A DNA stretch of 64,000 bases from Acinetobacter calcoaceticus ANC 3811. Lineage in GTDB: Bacteria > Pseudomonadota > Gammaproteobacteria > Pseudomonadales > Moraxellaceae. This document shows, piece by piece, positions 1-8,421 of the stretch; the first letter of the stretch is position 1; every line of letters starts with the position of its first letter. A program made the position numbers and the translations under genes. The stretch spans positions 1,088,240-1,152,239 of the forward strand of contig NZ_KB976986.1 of assembly GCF_000399665.1 (NCBI RefSeq). The letters run 5' to 3'. The notes under the pieces were generated by a model. That model was not told the DNA's origin, searched no databases, and was given only the letters and a program-made list of their open reading frames with translations.

Positions 1-53
1 TAGCTAACAACCATAAATCGACAAGACTGAAATAATGTGTGAAATATGAAAAA

Positions 54-674
54 TTATAAAACCCACATTGTTTCAGTCAGTTGTTTAATTTCTTGAATAT
101 CATGACTCACATAAATCATCGGAATTTTTATTTCCTGTTTTACCTTCTGAAAAAAAGGAATAATTTCAGCTTTATGGTTTGCATCTAGTGCTGATAACGG
201 CTCATCAAGGAGTAACAGCTTAGGTGAATATAACAATGCTCGACCCAGTGCCACGCGCTGTTTTTCCCCTCCTGATAGTTTGATAGGCATGCGTTGTAAT
301 AAGTGCCCTAACTTTAATAATTCAATAATGTAATCTGCTTCAAAGTGACGTTCTTGTTGGGACAGGTGCTTAAGACCAAATAATAAATTTTGCTTTACCG
401 TTTTATGCGGAAAAAGCTGAGCATCTTGAAAAACTAATCCAACATGCCGCTTTTGGGTACTCAAGTTAATGTTTTGATCTGAATCAAACCACGTCTGATC
501 CTGTATTTTAATGAGCCCACTATGCGGTGTGTTCAACCCTGCAATGGCATGTAAAATCGATGTTTTACCTGACCCAGAGGGACCAAATAATCCAATAACA
601 GCAGCATCTGACTGGAAACTAGGTTCAATATGAAACTGACCCATATGTAGCTTGAAATGGCAATCAATTAACAT
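54..674 (-). CDS. modC: Molybdate ABC transporter ATP-binding protein ModC (short form)
   Basis: ATPase that would power the ModB/ModA molybdate importer at the inner membrane. Visible motifs are Walker A GPSGSGKT (about residues 31-38), signature LSGGEKQR, Walker B LLLLDEP, D-loop SALD and the H-loop SHD. I chose the ATG 4 nt after the modB stop rather than an upstream start that overlaps modB. The protein is only 206 residues: it ends soon after the H-loop and has no C-terminal TOBE/Mop molybdate-binding domain, whereas ModC proteins usually run to about 350 residues. The 53 nt after the stop show no Mop-like sequence in any frame. It may be naturally short or C-terminally truncated. The assignment rests on the ABC fold plus the adjacent modA and modB. 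Confidence 0.85.
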   Translation of the reverse strand: MLIDCHFKLHMGQFHIEPSFQSDAAVIGLFGPSGSGKTSILHAIAGLNTPHSGLIKIQDQTWFDSDQNINLSTQKRHVGLVFQDAQLFPHKTVKQNLLFGLKHLSQQERHFEADYIIELLKLGHLLQRMPIKLSGGEKQRVALGRALLYSPKLLLLDEPLSALDANHKAEIIPFFQKVKQEIKIPMIYVSHDIQEIKQLTETMWVL

Positions 675-678
675 ATTT

Positions 679-1371
679 CTACCGCCCCAAACGCTTTCTT
701 TGATAACGATGAAACCACTGTGCAAACCATAGCGCTAAAAATGCCACACTTAACGATAAAACAATAAGCCGTTGAATAGCTGCTTCTGTATCGGGTTGTT
801 GCATTAAGCTATACATAGCCAAAGGCAAAGTCCGTGTTTCATTTGAAATATTACCCACAAAGGTAATGGTCGCGCCAAACTCACCTAAACTGCGGCAAAA
901 ACATAAAATAGCACCAATTAGAATGCCACTGCTGGCAAGAGGCATCGTGACATGAAAAAATGCCCCTAAAGATGAAGCACCTAATGTCTTTGCTGCCATT
1001 TCTAAACGCTGATCGACCAGTTCAATCGCTAGCCGAATAGATTGTACCAATAGCGGGAAACCCATCACTGCTGATGCAAGAACGGCGCCTTTCCAGTTAA
1101 ATGCAAAATCAATTCCAAGCGGTGCCAAATATTGTCCAATAATGCCGCGGCTCCCAAAAACTTGTAAAAGCAAATAACCAGGCACCACTGGCGGTAACAC
1201 CAAAGGTAAAAACACCAATGTTTCAATGAATGACTTACCCCAGAACTCTTTACGTGCCAAAAACCATCCCACACAAATTGCAGGAATAATGCTGACCACA
1301 AGACAACTTGCTGCGACCTTACAAGAAAGTTGTAGTACGCTGAGCTCTTCTGGGGTTAAAGAGAACATCAT
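679..1371 (-). CDS. modB: Molybdate ABC transporter permease ModB
   Basis: Inner-membrane permease of the molybdate importer, 230 residues, the usual ModB length. Several hydrophobic segments are visible, and an EAA-type cytoplasmic loop (EMAAKTLGASSLGAFFHVTMP region, about residue 125) contacts the ATPase. The ATG overlaps the modA stop by 4 nt (ATGA), and the stop lies 4 nt before modC, so the three genes are translationally coupled. Family membership is clear from the loop and the position between the binding protein and the ATPase; molybdate specificity is inferred from ModA. Confidence 0.93.
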   Translation of the reverse strand: MMFSLTPEELSVLQLSCKVAASCLVVSIIPAICVGWFLARKEFWGKSFIETLVFLPLVLPPVVPGYLLLQVFGSRGIIGQYLAPLGIDFAFNWKGAVLASAVMGFPLLVQSIRLAIELVDQRLEMAAKTLGASSLGAFFHVTMPLASSGILIGAILCFCRSLGEFGATITFVGNISNETRTLPLAMYSLMQQPDTEAAIQRLIVLSLSVAFLALWFAQWFHRYQRKRLGR

Positions 1372-2153
1372 GGTTTTGCTGGAGCCAACACGCTAAAGCC
1401 ATATTTTTTAAAAACAGCTTTGGCTTGATTGCTCTGTAAAAATTGATAGAACTTTATTGAGTTCTGATTCTTTTTAATCAAACCTACAGGATAAATAATT
1501 GGCAAATGCGTATTTTCCGGAAATATACCCGCTACCTTCACGTCTTTGCTAATCGCAGCATCGGTTGCATAGACAATCCCAACCTGACATTCACCACGCG
1601 CAACAAAGTTTAATGCCGCTCGAACATCTTCTGTTTCAACTAACTTTGGCTCAATACGGCTCCACCAACCTAGGTTAGTAAAAGCTTGTTTAGCATATTT
1701 GCCTACAGGCACACTTTTGGTATCCCCTGTACAAATCTTGCCTGTAAACACTTTATTTGGATCAGTTGTTTTATCTAGTTTTATATTTAGTGACTGCCCT
1801 TTAGGGGTAATTAGAACCAGATGGTTGCCTAATAAATTTATACGGTCATTTGTTGCAACTAATTTTTTGTTTTGCAAATAGTCCATCCACTGTGTATCTG
1901 CTGAAATAAAAATATCTGCCGGTGCCCCAGCTTCAATTTGTTTCGCTAATGTCGATGAGCCTGCATATGAAGTTTTAACTTCTACTTTATTTTGTTTTTC
2001 ATAAATTTTTTCTAAATCGTTAATCGCATTGGTTAAGCTCGCTGCTGCATAAACGGTAACCGATTCAGCCTTAGCGGGAACATTAAAGACCAATCCTAAG
2101 CTGAGCACCAAACAGACTAAAGCTAACTTTTTTATCTTCGTATCACTTACCAT
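1368..2153 (-). CDS. modA: Molybdate-binding periplasmic protein ModA
   Basis: Periplasmic binding protein that captures molybdate (and probably tungstate) for ModBC. Residues 1-29 form a signal peptide with an AKA cleavage site before ESVTVYAAASL, the characteristic ModA N-terminus. The ADIFISADTQWMDYL segment is also typical of ModA. Length is 261 residues, normal for the family. It is the first gene of modABC. A ModE-type palindrome lies about 30 nt upstream of the start codon, so repression when molybdate is plentiful is expected. Confidence 0.95.
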   Translation of the reverse strand: MVSDTKIKKLALVCLVLSLGLVFNVPAKAESVTVYAAASLTNAINDLEKIYEKQNKVEVKTSYAGSSTLAKQIEAGAPADIFISADTQWMDYLQNKKLVATNDRINLLGNHLVLITPKGQSLNIKLDKTTDPNKVFTGKICTGDTKSVPVGKYAKQAFTNLGWWSRIEPKLVETEDVRAALNFVARGECQVGIVYATDAAISKDVKVAGIFPENTHLPIIYPVGLIKKNQNSIKFYQFLQSNQAKAVFKKYGFSVLAPAKP

Positions 2154-2183
2154 TATGCTTTACCTTTTTGTCGTTTTTTGCAG

Positions 2184-2209
2184 CGATATATACTCAAGAA
2201 TATAGCGAT
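2184..2209. promoter_or_regulatory. ModE-type operator in front of modA
   Basis: Imperfect palindrome: CGATATATA on one arm and ATATAGCGAT on the other, with a 7-nt spacer. On the minus strand it reads ATCGCTATAT, spacer, TATATATCG, close to the known E. coli ModE box (ATCGCTATATA-N6-TATATAACGAT). It sits 31 nt before the modA start and just downstream of the modE-like gene, as expected for a repressor site. Confidence 0.8.
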
Positions 2210-2334
2210 AAGCATAGACGATGAAAAGTAGAAATTATTTATAAAGATGGATATTTTTTCTGAGCAATTAAAAATTATAGGTAAGCAAAACTGATACGCT
2301 CTTAAATTCTTTGATTATGAAAGTATTCCTCATC

Positions 2335-2685
2335 TTATTTCTTTAAATAGCTACTCATAATTTGATAATCATGTTCTAAGGCTTGTCTAGCATTGATTTC
2401 CATTTGTCGGTAATGCTGTAAGACTTTCTGGCCCAAAGCTGTAATGGCTGCCCCACCACCATGTGTTCCGCCTGTTTGAGTTTCAACTAAAGCTGTTTCG
2501 AAGCATTGATTCATGGTGTCTACTAACTGCCATGCACGGCGGTAACTCATATTCATCGATTTTGCAGCTTGTGAGATTGAACCTGTTCTCTCAATTGCTT
2601 CAAGTAAGTCTGCCTTACCCGGACCAAACGCAATGTTCTGCTCTAAAAGAATTCTAATCTGTAATTTTAAATTTTGTTCTTTCAC
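2335..2685 (-). CDS. ModE-like molybdate-responsive repressor, DNA-binding domain only
   Basis: A 116-residue winged helix-turn-helix protein of the LysR-like ModE N-terminal type. The core motif is SISQAAKSMNMSYRRAWQLVD, followed by the GGxGGG-containing wing typical of ModE. It starts with GTG and has no strong Shine-Dalgarno. Full-length ModE has a C-terminal di-Mop molybdate-binding domain, which is absent here. It lies directly upstream of modABC on the same strand, and a ModE-type palindrome stands between them. DNA binding is well supported; how it senses molybdate is unknown. Confidence 0.85.
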   Translation of the reverse strand: MKEQNLKLQIRILLEQNIAFGPGKADLLEAIERTGSISQAAKSMNMSYRRAWQLVDTMNQCFETALVETQTGGTHGGGAAITALGQKVLQHYRQMEINARQALEHDYQIMSSYLKK

Positions 2686-2810
2686 TGACTTAGTTCACAA
2701 AAGTTTATTTTATGCTCGTTAACATTATAGGGAAGTTTAACAAGCTAAGACATATACAAATTTAAATCTCTACTCTTTCCTAAAAAGAGTTCAATTAAAA
2801 AAATCAAAAC

Positions 2811-2846
2811 TGCACAAAGTGGATAAAGATCTGGAAAAAACGGATA
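2811..2846 (+). promoter_or_regulatory. XylS/BenR-type tandem operator of antABC
   Basis: Two direct half-sites. The first is TGCA-N6-GGATA at 2811-2825, an exact match to the known XylS half-site TGCAN6GGNTA. The second is TGGA-N6-GGATA at 2832-2846, with one mismatch. They are offset by 21 bp (6-bp gap), the spacing known for XylS at Pm. The block lies about 60 nt upstream of antA. The AraC/XylS-type protein encoded at 6308-7366 is the obvious candidate activator. Confidence 0.7.
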
Positions 2847-2905
2847 GAGGCCAAAGCCTAATCGCGGTTCAATCAGTTAAAAGCTGAATGAATAGGATTG
2901 AGCAA

Positions 2906-4321
2906 ATGACCTCATCTAATTTAAAACAATGGAATGATTTTGTAGATGGATGTATCGACTTCCGTCCTAACGATGGCGTGTTTCGTATTGCACGTAATAT
3001 GTTTACTGAGCCTGAACTATTTGACTTGGAAATGGAACTTATTTTTGAAAAGGTTTGGATTTATGCATGTCACGAAAGTGAGATTCCAAACAATCATGAT
3101 TTCCTAACAGTTCAAATTGGTCGTCAACCAATTATTGTGAGCCGTGATGGTAAAGGCGAATTACACGCGATGGTCAATGCTTGTGAACACCGCGGCGCGA
3201 CTTTAACACGCGTTGCCAAAGGCAACCAGTCAACCTTTACATGTCCATTCCACGCATGGTGCTATAAGTCAGATGGCCGTTTAGTAAAAGTCAAAGCACC
3301 TGGTGAATATTGTGAAGATTTTGATAAATCAAGCCGTGGCTTAAAACAAGGCCGTATTGCCAGCTACCGTGGTTTCGTATTTGTAAGCCTTGATACTCAA
3401 GCAACAGATTCTCTAGAAGACTTTTTGGGCGATGCAAAACTTTTCCTTGATTTAATGGTTAACCAGTCGCCAACAGGTGAACTCGAAGTATTACAAGGTA
3501 AGTCATCTTATACCTTTGCAGGTAACTGGAAACTACAAAATGAAAATGGCTTAGATGGCTACCATGTAAGTACCGTTCACTATAACTATGTCTCTACAGT
3601 CCAACACCGCCAACAAGTCAATGCATCAAAAGGTGAAGAACTCGATACGCTTGACTACAGCAAATTAGGTGCCGGTGACTCAGAAACTGACGATGGCTGG
3701 TTCAGCTTCAAAAATGGCCATAGCGTATTGTTTAGTGACATGCCGAACCCAACTGTTCGTCCGGGTTACAGCACGGTTATGCCATATATGGTTGAAAAGT
3801 ACGGTGACAAATATGCTGAATGGGCAATGCACCGTTTAAGAAACTTGAACTTGTACCCTAGCCTATTTTTTATGGACCAGATTAGCTCACAGCTTCGTAT
3901 TGTTCGTCCTGTGGCATGGAATAAAACCGAAGTCATCAGCCAATGTATTGGCGTTAAAGGTGAATCTGCTGAAGCACGCCGTAACCGTATTCGCCAGTTT
4001 GAAGATTTCTTTAACGTATCAGGCCTTGGTACACCAGACGATTTAGTTGAATTCCGTGAACAGCAAAAAGGTTTTCAGGCACGACTTGAACGTTGGAGCG
4101 ATATTTCTCGCGGTTGTCAGTCTTGGGAATATGGCGCGACCAAAAACTCACAAGATTTAGGCATTCAACCCGTTATTACTGGCCGTGAGTTTACCCACGA
4201 AGGACTCTATGTAAATCAACATGGACACTGGCAACGTCTAATGCTCGACGGCTTAAACAAGAAAGCATTGAAAATGCAGGATATTACTTTTGAAAACAAT
4301 GCCCTAATGGATGAGGTGTAA
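2906..4321 (+). CDS. antA: Anthranilate 1,2-dioxygenase large subunit AntA
   Basis: Catalytic alpha subunit of the Rieske non-heme iron dioxygenase that converts anthranilate to catechol with release of CO2 and ammonia. The Rieske cluster ligands are visible as CEHRG (C93, H95) and CPFHAWC (C113, H116). The catalytic iron region is LDGYHVSTVHYN, with two histidines. Length is 471 residues, the normal size. The ATG at 2906 is preferred over one at 2888 because AGGA lies 8 nt before it. It closely resembles the Acinetobacter AntA sequence as I remember it, more than benzoate dioxygenase BenA. It is first in antABC, followed 2 nt later by antB. Confidence 0.95.
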   Translation: MTSSNLKQWNDFVDGCIDFRPNDGVFRIARNMFTEPELFDLEMELIFEKVWIYACHESEIPNNHDFLTVQIGRQPIIVSRDGKGELHAMVNACEHRGATLTRVAKGNQSTFTCPFHAWCYKSDGRLVKVKAPGEYCEDFDKSSRGLKQGRIASYRGFVFVSLDTQATDSLEDFLGDAKLFLDLMVNQSPTGELEVLQGKSSYTFAGNWKLQNENGLDGYHVSTVHYNYVSTVQHRQQVNASKGEELDTLDYSKLGAGDSETDDGWFSFKNGHSVLFSDMPNPTVRPGYSTVMPYMVEKYGDKYAEWAMHRLRNLNLYPSLFFMDQISSQLRIVRPVAWNKTEVISQCIGVKGESAEARRNRIRQFEDFFNVSGLGTPDDLVEFREQQKGFQARLERWSDISRGCQSWEYGATKNSQDLGIQPVITGREFTHEGLYVNQHGHWQRLMLDGLNKKALKMQDITFENNALMDEV

Positions 4322-4323
4322 CC

Positions 4324-4815
4324 ATGTCACAAGAACTACATTTTGCTGTATCTCAGTTTTTGTACAAAAAAGCAGAACTTTGTGATGCTTATGACTGGGA
4401 TGCCTATCTAGAGCTTTACGATGAAGATAGTGAATATCATATTCCTCAGTGGATTGATGACCATAACTATGTTCAAGATCCAAATCAGGGTTTGTCTTAT
4501 ATCTATTATGCAGACCGTACTGGACTCGAAGACCGTGTATTCCGTATTCGTACCGGAAAAGCAGCATCTGCAACTCCGTTACCACGTACTTTGCACAGCA
4601 TAAACAACATTCGAGTTAAAACACTGGATGACGGACTAATTGAAGCAAAAGTTGCATGGCAAACGCTCTATAACCGTCAGGGTTTAGAAGGTTGTTTTTA
4701 CGGACACGCTACTTATCTTTTACGCCAAACAGCAGATGGTTTCCGTATTCGTCGTCAGCACAGCATTTTGCTGAATGACAAAATTGATTCCGTTTTAGAC
4801 TTCTATCATGTTTAA
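4324..4815 (+). CDS. antB: Anthranilate 1,2-dioxygenase small subunit AntB
   Basis: Structural beta subunit of the dioxygenase, 163 residues, with the aromatic-ring-hydroxylating beta fold (related to SnoaL/NTF2). The segments LYDEDSEYHIPQW and IRRQHSILLNDKID are typical. It has no metal ligands of its own and forms the hexamer with AntA. It starts 2 nt after the antA stop and is followed by the reductase gene, so the order is the usual antA-antB-antC. Confidence 0.94.
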   Translation: MSQELHFAVSQFLYKKAELCDAYDWDAYLELYDEDSEYHIPQWIDDHNYVQDPNQGLSYIYYADRTGLEDRVFRIRTGKAASATPLPRTLHSINNIRVKTLDDGLIEAKVAWQTLYNRQGLEGCFYGHATYLLRQTADGFRIRRQHSILLNDKIDSVLDFYHV

Positions 4816-4826
4816 GGGGGATGAAA

Positions 4827-5855
4827 ATGGGACATTCAGTTGCACTCAACTTTGCCGATGGTAAAACCTTTTTCATTTCGGTAAATAACGATGAATTGTT
4901 GCTTGATGCAGCAGTTCGCCAAGGAATCAACCTGCCGTTAGATTGCCGCGAAGGTGTTTGTGGTACCTGTCAGGGTCAATGTGAAACTGGTATTTATGAA
5001 CAAGAATATGTTGATGAAGATGCATTAAGTGAGCGTGATTTGGCTGAGCGTAAAATGTTAGCTTGCCAGACGCGTGTGAAATCCGATGCAGCTTTTTATT
5101 TCGATCATGATTCTGCGATCTGTAACGCTGGTGATACTTTAAAAATTGAAACCAAAGTAACAGCGGTTGAGCTGGTTTCTGAAACGACAGCAATTTTGCA
5201 TCTTGATGCAAGCAGTCATGCTGAACAACTTCAGTTCTTGCCGGGTCAATATGCTCGTTTGCAAATTCCAGATACTGAAGATTGGCGTTCTTATTCTTTT
5301 GCTAACAGACCAAACGCAACCAATCAATTACAGTTTTTAATTCGTCTCTTGCCAGACGGTGTTATGAGTAATTATTTGCGTGATCGTTGTCAGGTCGGAC
5401 AAACCCTACTTATTGAAGCACCGCTTGGTAGTTTTTATTTACGAGAAGTACAGCGACCACTCATTTTTGTAGCTGGTGGAACAGGTTTATCGGCTTTCTT
5501 AGGAATGCTAGATAACTTGGTTGATCAGCCTAACTCACCTGCTGTTCAGTTATATTACGGTGTAAATAATGAAACCGACTTGTGTGAACAACAGCGTTTA
5601 CATGCCTACGCGGAGCAGCTACCAAACTTTAGTTATCACCCGATTGTGACTAAAGCAACCGAAGCTTGGCAAGGTAAAGCGGGCTATATTCATGAGCATT
5701 TAAATAAAGATCAGCTGGCTGAACAAGCTTTTGATATGTATTTATGTGGCCCACCGCCAATGATTGAAGCTGTTAAAAATTGGTTAGATGAACAATCTTT
5801 GCAAAATTATCGTATTTACAGCGAAAAGTTTTTACAAAGCAATACATCACGCTAA
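4827..5855 (+). CDS. antC: Anthranilate dioxygenase reductase AntC
   Basis: Electron-transfer subunit that passes electrons from NADH through FAD and a 2Fe-2S cluster to AntAB. The N-terminal plant-type ferredoxin domain has CREGVCGTC plus a later C for the cluster. It is followed by an FAD-binding domain (RSYSFAN) and a C-terminal NAD-binding domain (GGTGLSAFLGML, CGPPPMIEAV). The start at 4827 is chosen because GGGGG lies 6 nt before it; the ATG at 4821 would be too close. Length is 342 residues. A hairpin terminator follows about 45 nt after the stop. Confidence 0.94.
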   Translation: MGHSVALNFADGKTFFISVNNDELLLDAAVRQGINLPLDCREGVCGTCQGQCETGIYEQEYVDEDALSERDLAERKMLACQTRVKSDAAFYFDHDSAICNAGDTLKIETKVTAVELVSETTAILHLDASSHAEQLQFLPGQYARLQIPDTEDWRSYSFANRPNATNQLQFLIRLLPDGVMSNYLRDRCQVGQTLLIEAPLGSFYLREVQRPLIFVAGGTGLSAFLGMLDNLVDQPNSPAVQLYYGVNNETDLCEQQRLHAYAEQLPNFSYHPIVTKATEAWQGKAGYIHEHLNKDQLAEQAFDMYLCGPPPMIEAVKNWLDEQSLQNYRIYSEKFLQSNTSR

Positions 5856-5898
5856 AAGTCTTAAGGTTGTTCGCTAAACCACTATAAGCCAACTCATT

Positions 5899-5931
5899 CA
5901 ATATACTCTGTAAAGGGTATATTGTTTTTTT
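5899..5931 (+). terminator. Rho-independent terminator of antABC
   Basis: Perfect 8-bp stem (CAATATAC and GTATATTG) with a 10-nt loop, followed by seven T residues. It lies 44 nt after the antC stop on the same strand. Confidence 0.8.
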
Positions 5932-6307
5932 GCATTTAAATTAAAAGTCTTTATATATCAACAATATAAAATAAATAATTCCGACAAAATAAATTGACCA
6001 GCTCGCTCGGATTTGCTATAAATTTTGATAGATCTTAAGGAATAAGATCATGATGAGATTAACTTATAGCACCTTTTATATCCCCCTATTCTATTTCTCG
6101 AATGTATTAAATTGATGGACAAAATCCGAATTAAAAATTTGAGAAAATCACATTAATTAGCGGATAAATTGGTCTGTATTTTGCTTATATCTCATTGTAA
6201 TTTGCGAGTAACTTAATTTTTTAAGTGCCGTATTTACTTGCTGTGCAGCGAAGTTTTAAAGCTTTTACAACACAAGTAAATACAGGAGTGAGCCAAAAGG
6301 GATAAAT
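5932..6307 (+). promoter_or_regulatory. Leader region of the araC-type gene with an 11-bp inverted repeat
   Basis: AT-rich region between the antABC terminator and the next gene. I see no coding sequence. Its last part holds a perfect 11-bp inverted repeat, GTATTTACTTG at 6230-6240 and CAAGTAAATAC at 6273-6283, with a 32-nt spacer. The second arm ends about 25 nt before the start codon. It could form a long-stem hairpin in the mRNA leader or bind a dimeric regulator. Confidence 0.5.
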
Positions 6308-7366
6308 ATGAACCAAGCCAACTCCCACGAACTCAGTGGACGTCATTTTCAAAATGAGTCTATCTTTACCAATCATAATCTGGTGTTTGATCATCACGAT
6401 TTAAGTGAAACCTGCCGAAATGTAGGTCAAATTTTTAAACCGCATGATCTTAAAATCTCTCAGCAGAAGCAAGATTTCAGTGCAACAATGCACCATGTTA
6501 AAACAGGTGCTTTGTCTATTAGTCGCTTGGAATATGGCGCAGATGTCATTATTGAACCAGATCAGCTTGATAACTTTTACTTAATTCAAATTCCAACTCA
6601 AGGCTACGCAGAAATCGAGTTTGGTTCACAAAAGTTTATATCTTATTCTCAAGTTGCTTCTCTTATTTCTCCACAGCAATCTTTACGCATGCGCTGGCAT
6701 GCGAACTCACCACAGCTTATTCTAAAAGTTTCAAAGGATGATTTTACTTACCATTGCCGTCAACACATTGCTGATTCAGAAAATAACTTACTCGTTTTCG
6801 ACCCAAAATTAGACTTTGCTACACAAAGTGGAGGCTACTTTTTACAGCTCGTTAGAACACTAATGGATGCTTTAGCATGTGATCAACACCCACTTCATCA
6901 TCCTTTAGCCTTTAAACAATTTGAATCAAATCTGTTTAATGCACTGATTTATGGTCAACCCAATAATGCATTACATAGAATTGATCATTATAAAGAAAAA
7001 ACCGTCTCTCCTTATTTCGTGAAACGTACAGAAGCCTATATTAAAGAACATTTACATGAGCCGCTTAATGTCGAAATTTTAGCTGAACATGCGGGCGTTA
7101 GTGTGAGAACATTATTTACTGGTTTCAAAAATTATTTGGGGACTACCCCAATGTCTTATCTAAAAGAATTACGCTTTGAACAAGCTCATTTAGAGCTCAT
7201 GCACAATGAAAATCTATCAGTCACAGACGTTGCATTTAAATGGGGATTTACCCATTTAGGCCGTTTTTCTCAAGAGTACAAACGCCGTTATGGTGAGTTA
7301 CCTTCTTCTACTCGCCGTTCAGGGCAAATCGATGGCTCGAGCTTAATTACTTCAATTTTTTCTTAA
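6308..7366 (+). CDS. AraC/XylS-family transcriptional regulator, probable activator of antABC
   Basis: DNA-binding regulator of 352 residues. The N-terminal part (about 30-220) resembles the ligand-binding cupin-like domain of XylS-type activators. The C-terminal part (about 245-345) has two helix-turn-helix motifs, with LNVEILAEHAGVSVRTLFTGFKN in the first and VTDVAFKWGFTHLGRFSQEYKRR in the second; this is the AraC signature. It sits directly downstream of antABC on the same strand, and antABC has XylS-type half-sites in its promoter. An AntR-like role (activation by anthranilate) is therefore likely but inferred. Confidence 0.88.
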   Translation: MNQANSHELSGRHFQNESIFTNHNLVFDHHDLSETCRNVGQIFKPHDLKISQQKQDFSATMHHVKTGALSISRLEYGADVIIEPDQLDNFYLIQIPTQGYAEIEFGSQKFISYSQVASLISPQQSLRMRWHANSPQLILKVSKDDFTYHCRQHIADSENNLLVFDPKLDFATQSGGYFLQLVRTLMDALACDQHPLHHPLAFKQFESNLFNALIYGQPNNALHRIDHYKEKTVSPYFVKRTEAYIKEHLHEPLNVEILAEHAGVSVRTLFTGFKNYLGTTPMSYLKELRFEQAHLELMHNENLSVTDVAFKWGFTHLGRFSQEYKRRYGELPSSTRRSGQIDGSSLITSIFS

Positions 7367-7377
7367 AACAAATAGAT

Positions 7378-7416
7378 AAAAGCCTTTTATATTGATTGAT
7401 ATAAAAGGCTTTTTTT
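7378..7416. terminator. Bidirectional terminator between convergent genes
   Basis: Perfect 12-bp stem AGCCTTTTATAT/ATATAAAAGGCT with a 6-nt loop, flanked by A on the left and six T on the right. It can end the araC-type gene on the plus strand and, read the other way, the outer membrane protein gene on the minus strand. Confidence 0.88.
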
Positions 7417-7421
7417 ATGAC

Positions 7422-8369
7422 TTAGAAATGATGAACATAGCGAACTTGTAGTCGTGTACCTTCTGGGCGGTTTTCAGCATCTTGCTCAAAATAAGCATTT
7501 GCGACCAAATGATCATTTTTAGAAAAACTATACATCGCACCCGGACCAATTGCCCAGACTTGTTCACGTCGGCCTTTGACTTTTTCACCATCCACTTCAG
7601 TATCTGTCACTTGTTTTAGCCAATATCCATTTAGTCCTAAGCGGAACTGTTCAGTAATGGCATAGTCTGTTGCGAAGTTTGCATGAATTGCTTGCCCAGC
7701 TTGCATATCATTTGCTCCAGCAAACGCATAGCTTGGGTCATCATTTTTAAAGTTATAGAGATAATGGATGCGTGTTGAAGCTGTCCACTTTGGATTGAAC
7801 CAATATGTTGCTGCCCAATAGGGATCAAACGAAACAGCGTTATTACTTGGGTTAATATCTTTTTGTTGATCGTATTCACCTGTAGGTAAATTCACCTGAA
7901 ACTCAAAACGATGTACAAACTTCGGCCCTTGTGCTCCCATGACTGGATCGAACTGAATAAACGGTCCAATCATAATGTCCCCAAAGCCACTTTGGGCCTT
8001 AATAGCAGCATTATTCAAGCCATCATCCATGTCCATTTTACTGACAAAAGGAATTAAAAAATTCATACCTAGGCTGGCTTTATCTTTTACTCGGACATGC
8101 GATAAATAACTAATCTGCTCAACCAGTACTTGATAATTTAAATCTGTTTTAGGCAAACCTAATTTTTGTCCATTGGCATCGACCAGTTTATTGCTATCGT
8201 AATTTTGAAAATAGGTTTGAGCATACCAGCCGGGCCCTGCGGGTAAACCACCATCGAGAAAGCTGGTCATACCTAAGTTTACGGTCGGTAAATCATAGGC
8301 ATGTGTAACCAACGGCAAACCCAACAATGTCCCTGCTAAAAAGCCATGTTTAATTAAAGTGCTTTTCAT
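7422..8369 (-). CDS. SphA / phenol-meta-degradation family outer membrane protein
   Basis: A 315-residue secreted protein with a signal peptide ending near residue 24 (THA before YDLP) and an all-beta pattern. It ends in RYVHHF, whose terminal phenylalanine is typical of outer membrane barrels. It reads like the Phenol_MetA_deg/SphA family, often found beside aromatic degradation genes and thought to help uptake of hydrophobic substrates. It follows the indole operon on the same strand, but a terminator (8385-8413) stands between iifD and its Shine-Dalgarno. It may therefore depend on read-through or on its own promoter. No biochemical role can be read from sequence. Confidence 0.75.
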   Translation of the reverse strand: MKSTLIKHGFLAGTLLGLPLVTHAYDLPTVNLGMTSFLDGGLPAGPGWYAQTYFQNYDSNKLVDANGQKLGLPKTDLNYQVLVEQISYLSHVRVKDKASLGMNFLIPFVSKMDMDDGLNNAAIKAQSGFGDIMIGPFIQFDPVMGAQGPKFVHRFEFQVNLPTGEYDQQKDINPSNNAVSFDPYWAATYWFNPKWTASTRIHYLYNFKNDDPSYAFAGANDMQAGQAIHANFATDYAITEQFRLGLNGYWLKQVTDTEVDGEKVKGRREQVWAIGPGAMYSFSKNDHLVANAYFEQDAENRPEGTRLQVRYVHHF

Positions 8370-8384
8370 CTTCTTATTTCCTAT

Positions 8385-8413
8385 AAAAAATCACGACCTG
8401 ATTGATCGTGATT
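8385..8413 (-). terminator. Terminator after the indole operon
   Basis: Perfect 8-bp stem AATCACGA/TCGTGATT with a 9-nt loop. On the minus strand it is followed by a run of T residues. It lies just after the flavin reductase stop and just before the ribosome binding site of the SphA-like gene. Confidence 0.75.
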
Positions 8414-8421
8414 ATGGTGAA

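Noticed and set aside
4304-5327. Several reading frames antisense to antB and antC
   Set aside because: They mirror well-supported genes in other frames and have no family resemblance.
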